A stretch of DNA of 64,000 bases, taken from positions 14,935,001-14,999,000 of the forward strand of contig CM076146.1 in the NCBI GenBank assembly GCA_038025085.1, read 5' to 3'. Positions within the stretch are counted from its first letter, which is position 1, and each line of letters opens with the position of its first letter. This document shows positions 1 through 11,735 of this stretch, piece by piece. A program made the position numbers and the translations under genes. The notes beneath the pieces are model-generated. The model did no database searches and had not been told where the DNA came from. It saw only the letters and a program-made list of their open reading frames with translations. This DNA comes from Tetragonia tetragonoides. Its lineage: Eukaryota; Streptophyta; Magnoliopsida; Caryophyllales; Aizoaceae.

Positions 1-188
1 CAAGCCGCTACTCTTGAGCACAGAAGTGTCTTAGCCAGCATGGCATCTGACCCTTCTTCCTCAGAATCGGAATCGGAAAGGACCCTTGCTTCTTCTTCTC
101 TTTTTCTTTCTATATCTTCAACTTTGAGTCGAACCCTTTCTAACTCGCTCATGAGGTCATCAAATCTTTCATCCATGGTCTTAGGCAT
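1..188 (-). pseudogene. 5' end of a Tat/Ogre-type Gypsy gag (runs off window)
   Basis: The minus strand is open from an ATG at 186-188 to the window edge and begins MPKTMDERFDDL. It continues as a charged, heptad-like stretch (ELERVRLKVEDIE) and an acidic serine run (SDSDSEEE). This fits the N-terminal coiled coil of Tat-lineage gag proteins, which form the virus-like particle. The supporting context is strong: about 1.25 kb upstream on the same strand lie a Tat-type primer binding site and an LTR. The rest of gag and any pol lie left of the window, so completeness cannot be judged. The identification rests on context more than on this short sequence. Confidence 0.55.
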
Positions 189-1430
189 TCTGAAGTTGGG
201 AGGGGTTGGTGTGGAGAAGAAAGTATGTAGTGATAGTGAATTTATTGATGGTGAATATGTTTGTGGTGTAGGTAAACGAGGGCCTGGTGGTGTAGACGGT
301 TGCAGACAAACCAGCCTCGCCGAAGGCCGAGCCCAACTTTTCTCAAGATTTCCTTTCTTCTTTAGACCCCCTATCCTGAATAGGAAGCACGGAGGACTTA
401 GTAACAAAAACCACGAGACTCTCATCTAATGAAAAATTGACCCACATATAGAAAGCACATTGTCCTAAAAGGGAAAAGAAAGTCCTTAAGCCTAAATGCC
501 CAAATATTTCCCTAATATTCAAGGAAAACAAAGCCAATGAACGACAATAAGAAAAATAATGGAAAATGTTGACTATCCTAATTTTATTTTTTTTAGACTC
601 AAAGAAAATGAAAAATGGGATAAAATAAAAAGAAATTTCGGTCCCTTTTTTTTATTTTATTTTTTGATTTTTCGGCATTTTTGTTTTTGCCGTTTTTTTT
701 TTTTATTTTCTGATTTTTTTGATTTTTTTTTTTTTGACCGAATCTAAATTACATCAAAAGAAAAAAGAAAATACCGAAATAAGAAAAAAGGGAGAGGGAA
801 AATTGAAAGACTGACTCTTTTTTTTTACTAAAAAGATCCTAGAAATTGTCCCTGACTTTTAGAATATATCATTGGGAAAATGATGAGTGTTCATTGAATT
901 TGAAATTCTCGCACCATTTTTGGGCATTAGGAACTAGCTAAAAAAAAAAACGACTCCTAGCACGTAAGTACATGTTGGCACATAACCACGACATCCATGC
1001 ATTCAAGCAAGCATTATAACAACGCAGTTTACAGGCAAACATGTGATCAGACGGGCATTACAACGACATATGCACAACAAGCAAGCGGATGCATGAATGT
1101 GGGTTAAAGGCTTTTGGCTCCTGTGAGGTTACCACGACAAATTACAATTTCTGTTCGGCGGATGGTCGACACATCGATTGTAATGCTTTTCATCAACAAA
1201 GGATTGATGAGTCATGGGTGAGGAAGCGTCGATTTGCACGATAGGACAACTGTATATTCCTTTAGATATACGGGTTGTCTACGAGTTGCGACACAAACTT
1301 TCTCGTGGGTCGATAAGGGTCAAAAGGTTGTGCAAAAGCACATGCAAATGATGCAAATGATGCAAAAATATGGAACATGTTATTAAAAAATTAAGCAAAC
1401 TTGACTTTCGAGTCTCACCCTCTTAAATAA
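189..1430 (-). other. 5' leader of the left Tat/Ogre-type element
   Basis: This is about 1.24 kb of untranslated, T-rich sequence between the primer binding site and gag of the minus-strand Tat-type element. It includes long T runs near 690-735. Short open frames here show no recognisable domain and I do not call them genes. A long leader is normal for Tat/Ogre elements. Confidence 0.55.
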
Positions 1431-1449
1431 GTCCCCAGTAGAGTCGCCA
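1431..1449 (-). promoter_or_regulatory. Primer binding site of the left Tat-type element
   Basis: On the minus strand this reads TGGCGACTCTACTGGGGAC, one base after the LTR end TTACA. The same TGGCGACT..ACTGGGGA box follows both LTRs of the second Tat element in this window. It is the typical first-strand priming site of Tat/Ogre elements. Confidence 0.8.
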
Positions 1450-1450
1450 C

Positions 1451-2674
1451 TGTAAGGACCCGGGATTTTTCCAATCCTTGTTTCCACGGAGTGCATCCTT
1501 ATAGAAAATTTGTCATTTGGGGGCTTAGATAAGTTCAAGGGACCCTCGAGTTAGAAAAGCTTTTGTAAAGACTTGAATTGAATAAAAACCATGAAAGAGG
1601 TCACAAATCTGCTATCGGTGTTTTATCGAAGGGACAACCCAATAGCGCGATAAGTGAACTAATCATGTTTTTAGAAAGACTCCCGCTTATATAAAACATA
1701 TAAGTACCCAAGAATAAAGGGTTCGGGGGCGAAACTACGAGGTGGGAAGGTGTTAGGCACCCAACTCGCCCGTTTATGACGGCCTCTACTAACTCAAGTT
1801 TGCTTAATAATTTAAAGACATAATTCCCATGCAAAACCGGATTAACAACCTAGACTTAGACTATTAATTGCTTTATCACAAGCATCACAACATTTATTTT
1901 TAACCCTTATTTAGACATGCATTTGATTGACAAGTTGAGCAGCACTACGACTATACAGACAATATTTAGGAAAAACGTTATTCTGGCATGATATCTACAT
2001 TATGACTACTTAGAAAATTAAACAATTAGGCAAGCAATTAAATTTGAGCCCTCAGGAATTTGTACCTGAACTGTAGGCTATATTTGACAAGAACAGTAAA
2101 AACAGATCTCAAGTTTGGAAGAAAGAGGGGGAAGCTCGGTGTCAATACTCCTGAGAATAGAGGTTGTCAACTGTAGACGGTGTGTTTTGAACTGAGGGTG
2201 AAGGGTTGTTTATATAGGCGTGGAAAAGTAGGATTGTACGGTCGAATTTGAGCTGAAAAATGAGACGGACTTGAAAAATGAGCCGGGCCCGAAGGAAAGT
2301 CAGCGCCGCTAGCGGCCTTGGGAAATTGGTCAGCACCGCTAGCGGCCCTGGGACTTTTCCCAAGGCCGCTGACGGCTGTCAGCAGCCAGCTGGATGACGT
2401 CATCCAGCCCATTTTCATTTTCCGGAGGATTTTAAATATTCCGAAAAACATGAAAAGACTGTTTTACCCCTGAACGGTAAAAGACGGTTTTACCCTTTAA
2501 TCACAACTTGGCGACCGAGAGTTGGAATGAGGCATGAGACGTGTCGTTAGAAAGCTCTTGAACGGGGCTTCTGAATGGAATGGAATGAAGGAGTGTTTGG
2601 AGGGAAGAACCTGAGACCTTATCTTAACTATTAAAGCAAAATAGCAGTTCAAGCTTAAAAATTACTCCTTTCAT
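1451..2674 (-). repeat. 5' LTR of the left Tat/Ogre-type Gypsy element
   Basis: The LTR ends on the minus strand with GGTCCTTACA directly before the primer binding site. Its other end is placed by comparison. At about 2672-2676 the sequence switches into a Sirevirus LTR that is continuous at 8921 onward. The exact last base is ambiguous by a few bases because the boundary CA could be at 2671 or 2674. A minus-strand TATATAAA at 2209-2216 is a plausible U3 promoter. The element is therefore inserted inside the Sirevirus 3' LTR and is younger than it. Confidence 0.75.
2209..2216 (-). promoter_or_regulatory. TATA box of the left Tat LTR
   Basis: Minus-strand TATATAAA in a GC-flanked context (CGCCTATATAAACAACCC), inside the LTR. 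It is a good candidate for the retroelement promoter that sets the U3/R border. Confidence 0.5.
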
Positions 2675-3933
2675 CACACTACTTCTCTTATTACTAGAGC
2701 CATAACAGGATACAGCACAGTACCCTAACACACCACACACCATTACTAATGTGTTGCCAATCCTTCCAAGTCACACACTGACCTGAAGGAAAACTCTACG
2801 CTCGTTACTAAGCTAGAGTAATTACAAATCTCTTTGAGTATAATGACAGCCTTACAACTAGCTTCTTTAATAAGCAAATAAGACTACAATGAAAACCTAT
2901 TATGCAATGAGTAAGCAAAGGAAAGACTCAAACGGATCTGATAGGGAACAGGGTCCAAAGGTCGTTCTCAGTGTAATGCTGGACTGTATTTGTATGGACG
3001 ACTTGGATGTTTTGAATATGATTTGAAAACTCTTTTGCACGTCAAAACTCTCTCAAGGCATGAAGTAAACTGAAGCTATTCTTCACCTTATGTAGGAAGG
3101 TGAAGGCTCAGTTTCCTTCTAGGTTAAAATCGTTTTTCAAAAGATAATATCTCCAAAAAGATATCCTAGAGTTTGAGATAAAGCAAAATACTTTTACTTT
3201 ATAAAACCTTAATGAATATAGATGAAAATTCGTCCAACATATTTTACAGAAGATTTAGGCCAGCTAATAAAGGTATATTATTAGAATATAAACTGTAAAA
3301 GATAATAGAGATATTGCATAAGATAATACTTTCCATAATAAATAAACCTTGGCCATAAAGTAAAAGATAATATCTTTTTCAAAAGAAAATCTTTTTCCAA
3401 TCAGTAAAATCTATTTTGCAATATCTAAATTTCCAAAACAATTTATATTTCACCAGAAGAATATTTGTGTGAAGATCTAGAAAGATAATACACAAATATT
3501 CATAGAAATAATAAATACGATATTATGCAAAACCCGTCCAGATGCACAGTTAGAAGGAACAGGGTCCAAAGCGTTTGTTCCCCTTTGGTTCCTTCAAGCT
3601 CTAGTGCTAGTCATAGAGAACAGGGTTCACAAGACTGTTCCCCTGTACTCTTTGAACCTTATGCACTTCAACCTTTGTGTATATTCGTCCCTTGTCAAGA
3701 CCACTTTGAATCCAACCTATAACACACTCAATGCATAGTAGATGAAGACTAATAATAGAAATACCAACTAAAGACAAAGTCTTCATGTCTTGTAAGGATC
3801 CAAGCATCTTCATGAGCAATCATGCATCAAACGCTTCAACTTCTTGAATCCTTAAGTAAACTTGCCATCATAGTTAGCTTACACAAAGATAAGGACACAA
3901 CTTTTGTTATCATCAAAACCAGGAACCCAACAA
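2675..3933 (-). repeat. 3' LTR of Sirevirus-type Copia element, truncated by the Tat insertion
   Basis: This is nearly the same sequence as 8921-10182, with only scattered differences by eye. The edge towards the interior begins TGTTGGGTTCC on the minus strand, preceded by a polypurine tract (AAAAAGAGGGAATT). The far 235 bases or so of the LTR, present at 8682-8920 in the other copy, are missing here and should lie beyond the Tat insertion, outside the window. The high similarity of the two LTRs implies a fairly recent insertion. Confidence 0.85.
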
Positions 3934-6763
3934 ATTCCCTCTTTTTGATGATGACAAACTAGTGTGCTTATCTGAGCTAGATACCAATCATACTAAATTC
4001 AAACTTACTCAAGCGCTTACCTTAACTTACCATTGCTGTGAATCAACCAGAAGAACCAAGGTTAGTAGGAACAGGGTTCACAACTTCATTCAAAATCAAA
4101 CCTGTACTTTTGTTAGCTTACGTGTGATAAGCCCAATAGTTTGTCAATCCATTAAAACCGGAACTCAACAAATTCCCCCTTTTTGATGATGACAAACTAT
4201 TGTGCTTATCTCAACAATATAACAATGAAATACAAGCTAACTCATGCGCTAACTAAACCGTGAACCAACCAGTAGAAACAAGGTTCACTAGTTCTTCAAG
4301 AATACTCAAGTATATCAACACTCAACGGCCATTAATGAGAGATAGAATAAAATATTTTTTGCAAAAAAATTTATTCACAAGACCAGTAGAGAATCAATCT
4401 AGAATATCAACCATTTTAGAACAACAACCATATATGAGTAGAGTTATCATGATGCTACCTATCCATAGTGAATAGGGTCAAATGAGAAAGATAAGAAAGA
4501 AGCTATTCATGATCATATCAAACCTAAATGCAAGCACACATCACTTCCCCCTTTTGGCATCATCAAAAAGTCCACGCATGCAAAGTTGTATATACGACAC
4601 AAAAACAGAGTCACAAATCAATATGTCACACCCATCACCACCAGGGTTTAAGTACTTGAAGATTCAAAGATGTATAGTAGCTCAAGCTTAACAATCTAAT
4701 GATATGGGCCATCCTCAACACCTAGTCCACAAGAAATATTCCATTATCAAAGGGTTAGACAAGATAATCAGAAACAGTAGCAATGGATTATAGACCAAAT
4801 GTCAATCGGAAGATAGATAACCAATAATAAGCAAAGGTCCATGAAGGGAGCAAGGTTTAGAAATAGGGTTCAGGCCATGAATGAATATGCAAAAGGCTTG
4901 GTGATTGGTCATATGAAGAAGTTTTTGATGTCGGATAGCTTGGATTTTCTCTCTCTACTTTCACATCTTGTGTAAGTCTGGAAGGTTCAGTATCCAAGTT
5001 GCACATTAAACTCGTCAAACTTCTTATACTCCTACTCCAACCACTCAATCAAGATACACCTTTTGTTGCTGCCATTTGAGCTATTATGTGGGAATAGGAT
5101 TCATGTTCTTGTTCTCCCTCAAACTCAAACCCCATAACATACATTCCCTTTTTCGTTCCATACCATATTGTTACCAAGTGAAAGTAAGATCTCCAACTCC
5201 ATCCTCATAAAGTGACTCAAAAGATGCACCACTCTTCAAGGTACTTGTAATTGCTTCCTTGTGGTTCACGAACTTGATGCAAAAATCAACATTAAACACA
5301 TATGAAAAGTGCTTTCTACCCATAGTAAGTAGATGTAACATGGCTTGATGAACAAAAATTATCAACCGGCATCAAGAGTATTAGAACCAAAATTTCATAC
5401 GAGAGGTTTTCACGTTTTTCTTTTTTTTTTTTTTTTTTTTTTTTACCTCTCCTATCTTACAAAAAAACCGGTAACAAAACAGTATATACTATCAAGCCAT
5501 GTATATTGATCTATGCATTTCATTCTCTCATTGACGAACATATGAAGCAATTTACCTTAGTGTGAACTCCATTATATCAACGTGTTGCATCCTCCAAAGT
5601 CTCCATTATCCTGCACAATATTTGTTCCCCCTCATTCATCCCAAAACTTGAACATTGGTTCCCCCTCAAATGATGCTTGGTTTATTAAGGAACCTCCCAT
5701 TTACGAACAAGAACTTGAGATAAGAGAGAGATGGGGAAGTAAGATCATGGTTGAGGCTATTAGGAAGGCTGTGTCGGAACAAGGTCTGCTACTGCTCCAT
5801 GGTCTGTTCCTGTGACTTATGTTTCGGACAATAAGGGACATATCATTAGATAAAAGCGAGTCCTTTTAATCTCTGTCAAGCAGTTATGCCTTTTACGGCA
5901 TGCTAGTTGGGTTAGACATACAAGCATTATACGTACACATATCTCACATCATACAAACACAATCATGAAAACGACTCTTCTAGCCAATCACTGGGGAAAA
6001 TAATGTACACATGCACATAAGTGATTTTGATCATGTCTAGCTCTACTCTAACTTCCTCAAAGCAATATCTACTCAATGGTTTCATAACAATATCATCCAA
6101 ATGATTCTCAGTCTTGCAAATACTTATTCAAATAAGTCAATTTGCCACATAGTCTCTCAAAATGATGTCAAGTATCAACATGCTTGGTTCTTGGAATTGA
6201 GCAAAATTTCTATAAGCTTATGGCACAAATCAGCAATATATTCATGTATTCCACAGTGAAGATTTATGATTATGAACCATACCTCAAGAACATTACCTCT
6301 TTCATGCTCAATCTCATTCGAAGCAACATTAAGATGGCTAAGAGATCATCAAGCTGTCCAGAAGGAACAAGGTCTCCTGCACTAGATGTTGTTCCCCCTA
6401 TTAGCCCAATCGATGAGGATCTCTTCCATCTTCTTGATTGTTCATGATGGCGCTTTGCTTCTCTTTGTCCATAAGACTGGAGAAACATGGTCTGTATCTG
6501 AGGACCTTGTTCCCCCTGTCTCCAGTACCAGTCCACTTTCCAATGATAGTTAGCAACAATCACGTTATAGCGCAATTATGAAGAATTTTGCTAACCTTTT
6601 GACCAAGAATATCAATTGAACGAATGTGAAGGTGACTTATCCCATATTATCAATGCACAATTCTCACCTATCACAATTCCATTCTCACGGCCATTAGTGA
6701 GGATATATTCAAATTTACATGTAGTGCAAGCAACCCTTATCTTGGATCATAGGTTGCCTCCTC
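3934..6763 (-). mobile_element. Sirevirus 3' non-coding region with repeated polypurine tracts; pol missing
   Basis: No protease, integrase, reverse transcriptase or RNase H can be found in this 2.8 kb, although pol should follow gag. What can be seen are repeated polypurine tracts, read on the plus strand as TTCCCCCT or TTCCCTCT blocks. They lie near 3935, 4173, 4545, 5622, 5660, 6389 and 6508. The first two share a longer module ending TTTTTGATGATGACAAACTA, so about 240 bp is imperfectly duplicated. Multiple polypurine tracts upstream of the 3' LTR are a described feature of Sireviruses. The element has lost pol and would need another element to move it. Confidence 0.7.
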
Positions 6764-8017
6764 TCACCTAGCCTGCAAAACAAATCGAGTCTTGCTCTTG
6801 GGTACCCAAACAAGATTGAGTCCCTTCTTAGGAAAAGTAGAGCAATCTCTATCTTTTCTCATCCAAACAACTTTCACATGTTGATTGTTCTTATCATAAG
6901 ACTTTGATCTAGCAAGACATTCATAACGATAGTGACCTTCATTACCACAATGCCAACAAAGTCTATTGTAATTCAAACCAACATACTTAGTCCTAGGGGT
7001 CCAGTCATCCTTTTCTTTTCTTCTATCTAGACCGCTCTTGTTCCTATTATAGTGGTCATTAAGCCATTTCAAAGCATCAGAGGAACTGGTCCATTTGTTA
7101 AGATGACCCAGTTCCCTCTCAACCTTGTCCAACTTTTCTTTAAAGTCCTTAACCTTTTCGAGTTCAGATTCCAATTGAATTCTAAGCCTTTCACATTCTG
7201 ATCTTAACTCATCATTGCAGGTTTCATTAACCACAGAAATAGGATCAAGATTCAAAGGAGATTTCTTTAACAACTCAAGTTCGAGAGTAAGTAAAGAAGA
7301 ATCACTCTGCAGTTTAGACACTGCCCCCTCTAAACTAGACACTGTTCCTTGTAAACTGGACCCTGTTTCCTTTAGATTCATGTTTTCATCTTTAAGGGCC
7401 TTAATCATTTTCTCATATTCAACTTCCGTTTCAGTTAGGCCACTTACATCATCTTGCAGATCAGAATAAGCATCTAAAATGTTTTCATTTTCAGTTCTTA
7501 GGATTTCATACTCATCCATTACAGAAAGAAACATTTTAAGAAATTTATCCTTATTCCATAAAGCAACTTGATTTGGAATATTAAGAATACTTACCTCGGC
7601 TTCTTCAGGTTCTGTCTCTGAATCACTCATTGCCATCATTGAGATACCAGCAAGCTCTGACTCTAGTTCATCTTCTTCTTCACCGGAAAAAATAGCAATC
7701 CTATATACCAACTCCTTCTCCCTTATCGTGAAAGTGGCTTGCACTTGAGAATAGATCAGTGGAGGCTGTTCCTTCCTTTTTAGAGAGGGTTGTTCCTTCC
7801 GTTTCAGAGGAGGTTGTTCCTTCCTTTTCTTAGACCTAGATTTCACCCACTTTTGTAACTTTCTCATAAGTTGGATAAGCTCTTCCTCTCCAAGGTCTAA
7901 GGTACCATCATCGTTGTTATCTACCTTGAAGGAGAATACATTGCTTGAAGCACAAGGTTGTGAACTTATTTGTAATTCATGAGTCATCAAATTACCAATA
8001 AGTTCATCCACGGACAA
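6764..8017 (-). pseudogene. Sirevirus gag, C-terminal part (coiled coil and zinc knuckle)
   Basis: This is a 417-codon minus-strand frame and the continuation of gag from 8621. In order it has an early linker (MSVDELIGNLMTHE), then three tandem KRKEQPPL-type octads at about residues 90-113. Next come an acidic stretch (SDSETEPEEAE) and a long coiled-coil region at about residues 155-310 with heptads such as SLQGTVSSLEGAV. A CCHC zinc knuckle (CWHCGNEGHYRYEC) follows near residue 356, then the WVPKSK tail. Long coiled-coil gag proteins are typical of Sireviruses. The frame is offset from the N-terminal part by one base near 8016, so the full protein is not made by simple translation. The stop at 6764 is followed directly by non-coding sequence instead of protease. 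Confidence 0.85.
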
Positions 8018-8621
8018 CGCTCTCTAAGTTCTTAGCTTTTTGGATGACAGTGACCTTGGGAGCCCAAACAATTGTATTTGGCAAACTTCTTAAAATTTTC
8101 CTAACAAGCTCTTCATTGCTAAAAGACTTGCCAAGGGATTTAAGCTCATTGATAATATTGGTAAAACGTGTATATATGGTCTTTATTGTTTCATCACTAT
8201 GCATAGCAAACAACTCATATTGTCTTAACAATAAATCTACTCGAAATTGTTTTACCTGAGTTGTACCTTCATGAGCAATTTTGAGAGCGTTCCAGATTTC
8301 TTTGGCACAATCACAACCCATAATACGATTGTATTCTTCTGGACCAAGGGCACAATGGAATAGCTTGATGGTTGTTGCATTCTTCTCCATTTTGCTGGTG
8401 TCAGCTTTGGACCGTTTGCTTGATGGCTTGAGGAACATGTTCCCATCTTTATCTTTGTACTCAATCACAAAGTCCCCGTTGATGATGATATGCCACAACT
8501 CATAGTCTTCAGATTTGATGAAAATCTTCATTCTCCTCTTCCACCATGCATAGAAATCTCCATTGAAATAGGGTGGATGATGGATGCCTTGTCCCTCTTT
8601 CATATCACAAGGTGCACTCAT
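8004..8621 (-). pseudogene. Sirevirus gag, N-terminal part (UBN2-type)
   Basis: This 205-codon minus-strand frame begins MSAPCDMKEGQGIHHPPYF, with the Copia gag signature GDFYAWWKRRMKIF. Downstream it has CAKEIWNALKIAHEGTTQVK and FSNEELVRKILRSLP, the typical plant UBN2/DUF4219 gag fold that builds the particle. The ATG lies about 50 bases inside the primer binding site, the expected arrangement. The frame closes at KNLESVVRG because of one apparent extra base near 8016; the adjacent frame continues gag smoothly. This is a coding-capacity lesion or an assembly indel. Confidence 0.88.
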
Positions 8622-8669
8622 TTTTGTGGAATAAACTCAAGGTGTTAACCTCTTAATGAGCAACCTGGC

Positions 8670-8681
8670 TCTGATACAAAC
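8670..8681 (-). promoter_or_regulatory. Primer binding site of the Sirevirus
   Basis: The minus strand reads TTGTATCAGAGCC immediately inside the 5' LTR end (CCCTTCA). It differs slightly from the plant Copia consensus TGGTATCAGAGC, which is complementary to the 3' end of initiator Met tRNA. Confidence 0.8.
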
Positions 8682-10182
8682 TGAAGGGTGCACTAAGGAA
8701 CTCTAGAGGGAGGTGACTAGAGTGACGCCTACTTTTCGCAATAAAACAGACTTTTGAGACTTAAGAACAATGGTGAGAACAACGTTGTGGACGTTGTTCC
8801 TATGCAGCAGATTAAGCACAATACAAAAGACTAAAAGAAAATAACACAAGGTTTTTCTCACGTCGAAAACCTCCTAGGCTAAATAGGAGTAAAAACCACG
8901 ACCCAGTTACTTGGGATTTTGTCGCACTACTTCTCTTATTACTAGAGCCACAACAGGATACAGCACAGTATCCTAACACACCACACACCATTACTAATGT
9001 GTTGTCAATCCTTCCAAGTCACACACTGACCTGAAGGAAAACTCTACGCTCGTTACTAATGTAGAGTAATTACAGATCTCTTTGAGTATAATGACAGCCT
9101 TACAACTAGCTTCTTTAATAAGCAAATAAGACTACAATGAAAACCTATTATGCAATGAGTACGCAAAGGAAAGACTCAAACGGATCTGACAGGGAACAGG
9201 GTCCAAAGGTTGTTCTCAGTGTAATGTTGGATTGTATTTGTATGGACAACTTGGATATTTTGAATATGATTTGAAAACTCTTTTGCACGTCAAAACTCTC
9301 TCAAGGCATGAAGTAAACTGAAGCTATTCTTCACCTTATACAGGGAGGTGAAGGCTCAGTTTCCTTCTAGGTTAAAATCGTTTTTCAAAAGATAATATCT
9401 CCAAAAAGATATCCTAGAGTTTGAGATAAAGCAAAACACTTTTACTTTATAAAACCCTAATGAATATAGATGAAAATTCGTCCAACATATTTTACAGAAG
9501 ATTTAGGCCAGCAAATAAAGGTATATTATCAGAATATAAACTCTAAAAGATAATAGAAATATTGCATAAGATAATACTTTTCATAATAAATAAACCTTGG
9601 CCATAAAGTAAAAGATAATATCTTTTTCAAAATAAAATCTTTTTCCAATCAGTAAAATCTATTTTGCAATATCTAAATTTCCAAAACAATTTATATTTCA
9701 CCAGAAGAATATTTGTGTGAAGATCTAGAAAGATAATACACAAATATTCATAGAAATAATAAATACGATATTATGCAAAACCCGTCCAGATGCACAGTTA
9801 GAAGGAACAGGGTCCAAAGCGTTTGTTCCCCTTTGGTTCCTTCAAGCTCTAGTGCTAGTCATAGAGAACAGGGTTCACAAGACTGTTCCCCTGTACTCTT
9901 TGAACCTTATGCACTTCAACCTTTGTGTATGTTCGTCCCTTGTCAAGACCACTTTGAATCCAACCTATAATAACACACTCAATGCATAGTACATGAAGAC
10001 TAATAATAGAAATACCAACTAAAGACATAGTCTTCATGTCTTGTAAGGATCCAAACATCTTCATGAGCAATCATGCATCAAACGCTTCAACTTCTTGAAT
10101 CCTTAAGTAAACCAGCCATCATAGTTAGCTTACACAAAGATAAGGACACAACGTTTGTTATCATCAAACCAGGAACCCAACA
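8682..10182 (-). repeat. 5' LTR of the Sirevirus-type Copia element (complete)
   Basis: The LTR is 1501 bp, bounded on the minus strand by TGTTGGG at 10182 and CCCTTCA at 8682. It is flanked inside by the primer binding site and outside by integrase sequence of an older Copia element. It matches the truncated 3' LTR at 2675-3933 almost base for base. The insertion point falls after the codons for GGFSYFIT of the host Copia integrase. Confidence 0.88.
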
Positions 10183-11345
10183 GTAATAAAGTAACTAAAC
10201 CCACCTCTTGCAGTTGAACTCATTGGTCCACACACATCCGAGTGTATGATACCCAATAGCTCACTGGTTTGCTCTCCCTTTCCCAGAAAGGGTGACTTTT
10301 TCATTTTGCCAAGTAAACATGACTCGCAAGTATCATATGACTCCAAGTCAAATGAGTCCAGAATCCCTTCTCTAAGAAGTTTTTGAATGCGTTTCACATT
10401 TATATGGCCTAATCGACAATGCCATAGATATGTGGGGTTAGAATGATTAGTTCTAGCCTTTTTGTTATTGATGGTGAATATATGTTTGTCAAAATTTAGC
10501 AAATAAAGCCCATTGTGCAAACGAGCGCTAAAATAGAACACATCATCTTTTGAAACCGTATAAGAACCATTCTTAATATGCATATCAAAGCCTTCCATAT
10601 CCAATACAGAAGCAGAGATGATGTTTCTGTTTATACTAGGAACATAATAACAATTATTTAGTCCCAGTACAAGTGCTGAAGGCAATGACAAAACATAATT
10701 CCCTACAGTCAAGGCAGCCACCTTGGCTCCATTTGCGACTCGTAGGTCGACCTCATCTCTAGCCACCTTTCTAGGCTGTTTTAGTCCCTGCACATTCGAA
10801 CAAATGTGAGTACCACAACCGGTATCCAATACCCAATCAGAAGTAGATGTAGCTAGATTGATTTCAATAACGAAGATACCTGAAGAACTGGACACCATTC
10901 CATTCTTTTGATCTTCCTTCAGTTTTGGGCAATCCCTCTTCCAATGCCCATCCAATAGGCAATAGAAGCACTGATTTTCCGCAACTGAGGGTGACTTCTT
11001 TGCGGCAAATTGTTGCTTAGGTTTAGGCTTGGTCGTGCCACCCTTACCCTTCAACCGTTTGCCCTTCGAAGCAGCCCCTTTCTTTCCCTTCCCTATATAA
11101 AGCACTTGCTGCTTTTCAGGCTCCTCCCTCACATCAGACTCTGCAGTCTTAAGCATGTCATGCAGCTCGTCGAGGGTTTTGTCCAACCCCTGCATATTGT
11201 AGTGCATCCGAAATTGGTTGTACCCTTTACGCAGCGAGTGTAGGACAATATCTATAGCCAACTTTTTAGGATAGCCACACCCCAGGCGTTCCATCCTCTC
11301 GAAGTTAGCAATCATCCCCATGACATGAGGACTGACTTGCTTGCC
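10183..11345 (-). pseudogene. Copia gag-pol fragment: gag end, zinc knuckle, protease, pre-integrase, start of integrase
   Basis: A minus-strand open frame covers, in order, the gag C-terminus (LDKTLDELHDMLKTAES) and a CCHC knuckle (CFYCLLDGHWKRDC). A retroviral-type aspartic protease follows, with DTGCGTHI in place of the common DSGA. Next come a GAG-pre-integrase domain (LWHCRLGHINVKRIQ, CESCLLGKMKKSPF) and the first residues of the integrase core (IIHSDVCGPMSSTARGGFSYFIT). At 10182 it stops abruptly because a Sirevirus LTR is inserted. The catalytic integrase, RT and RNase H should lie left of the nest, outside the window. The gag half is separated from this frame by an in-frame TGA at 11346-11348. 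Confidence 0.88.
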
Positions 11346-11735
11346 TCATTCAAGCCTGACTTCTAGAATAGCCTTGTTAGTTGCATGCATTTCAATCCTC
11401 TCTTGCTCTTTAAACATAGTTTTGAGCCTTTGATTCATGTTGTAAGCATCGTAGCTCTCGAATTGCTTTTGCAAAGCAGGGCTCATGCTTCCCAACATGA
11501 TGCATGTAATTTCCTCCGAGTGATCAGAATGACGTTGGCGGGCAATCTTTTGTGAAGCACTGCCCCCACTGTCGGGAAGTTGAGGAACATGCGTCTCCAA
11601 GACGTATTCCTTCTTGTCATGCCTGAGAACTATTCTCAGGTTGCGATGCCAGTCTAGGTAATTGTTTGGTCCAACCAAACGTTCCCTATCCAGTATCAAC
11701 TTAAGGTAAAAAGTTGAATTGTTTCCATTGGCCAT
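11346..11735 (-). pseudogene. Copia gag N-terminal part
   Basis: The likely start is the ATG at 11733-11735 (MANGNNSTFYLKLI). The frame carries the Copia gag motif LVGPNNYLDWHRNLRIVL and then a helical region ending KEQERIEMHATNKAILEVRLE. An in-frame TGA at 11346-11348 ends it, and the same frame continues into the downstream gag-pol frame. This is therefore a nonsense mutation in one polyprotein rather than two genes. A longer start at 11780 is possible, but the upstream residues are hydrophobic and not gag-like. Confidence 0.8.

Noticed and set aside
40..429. 129-codon plus-strand frame at the left edge
   Set aside because: The complementary strand encodes a Tat-type gag start that explains the sequence; the plus frame is a serine-rich shadow.
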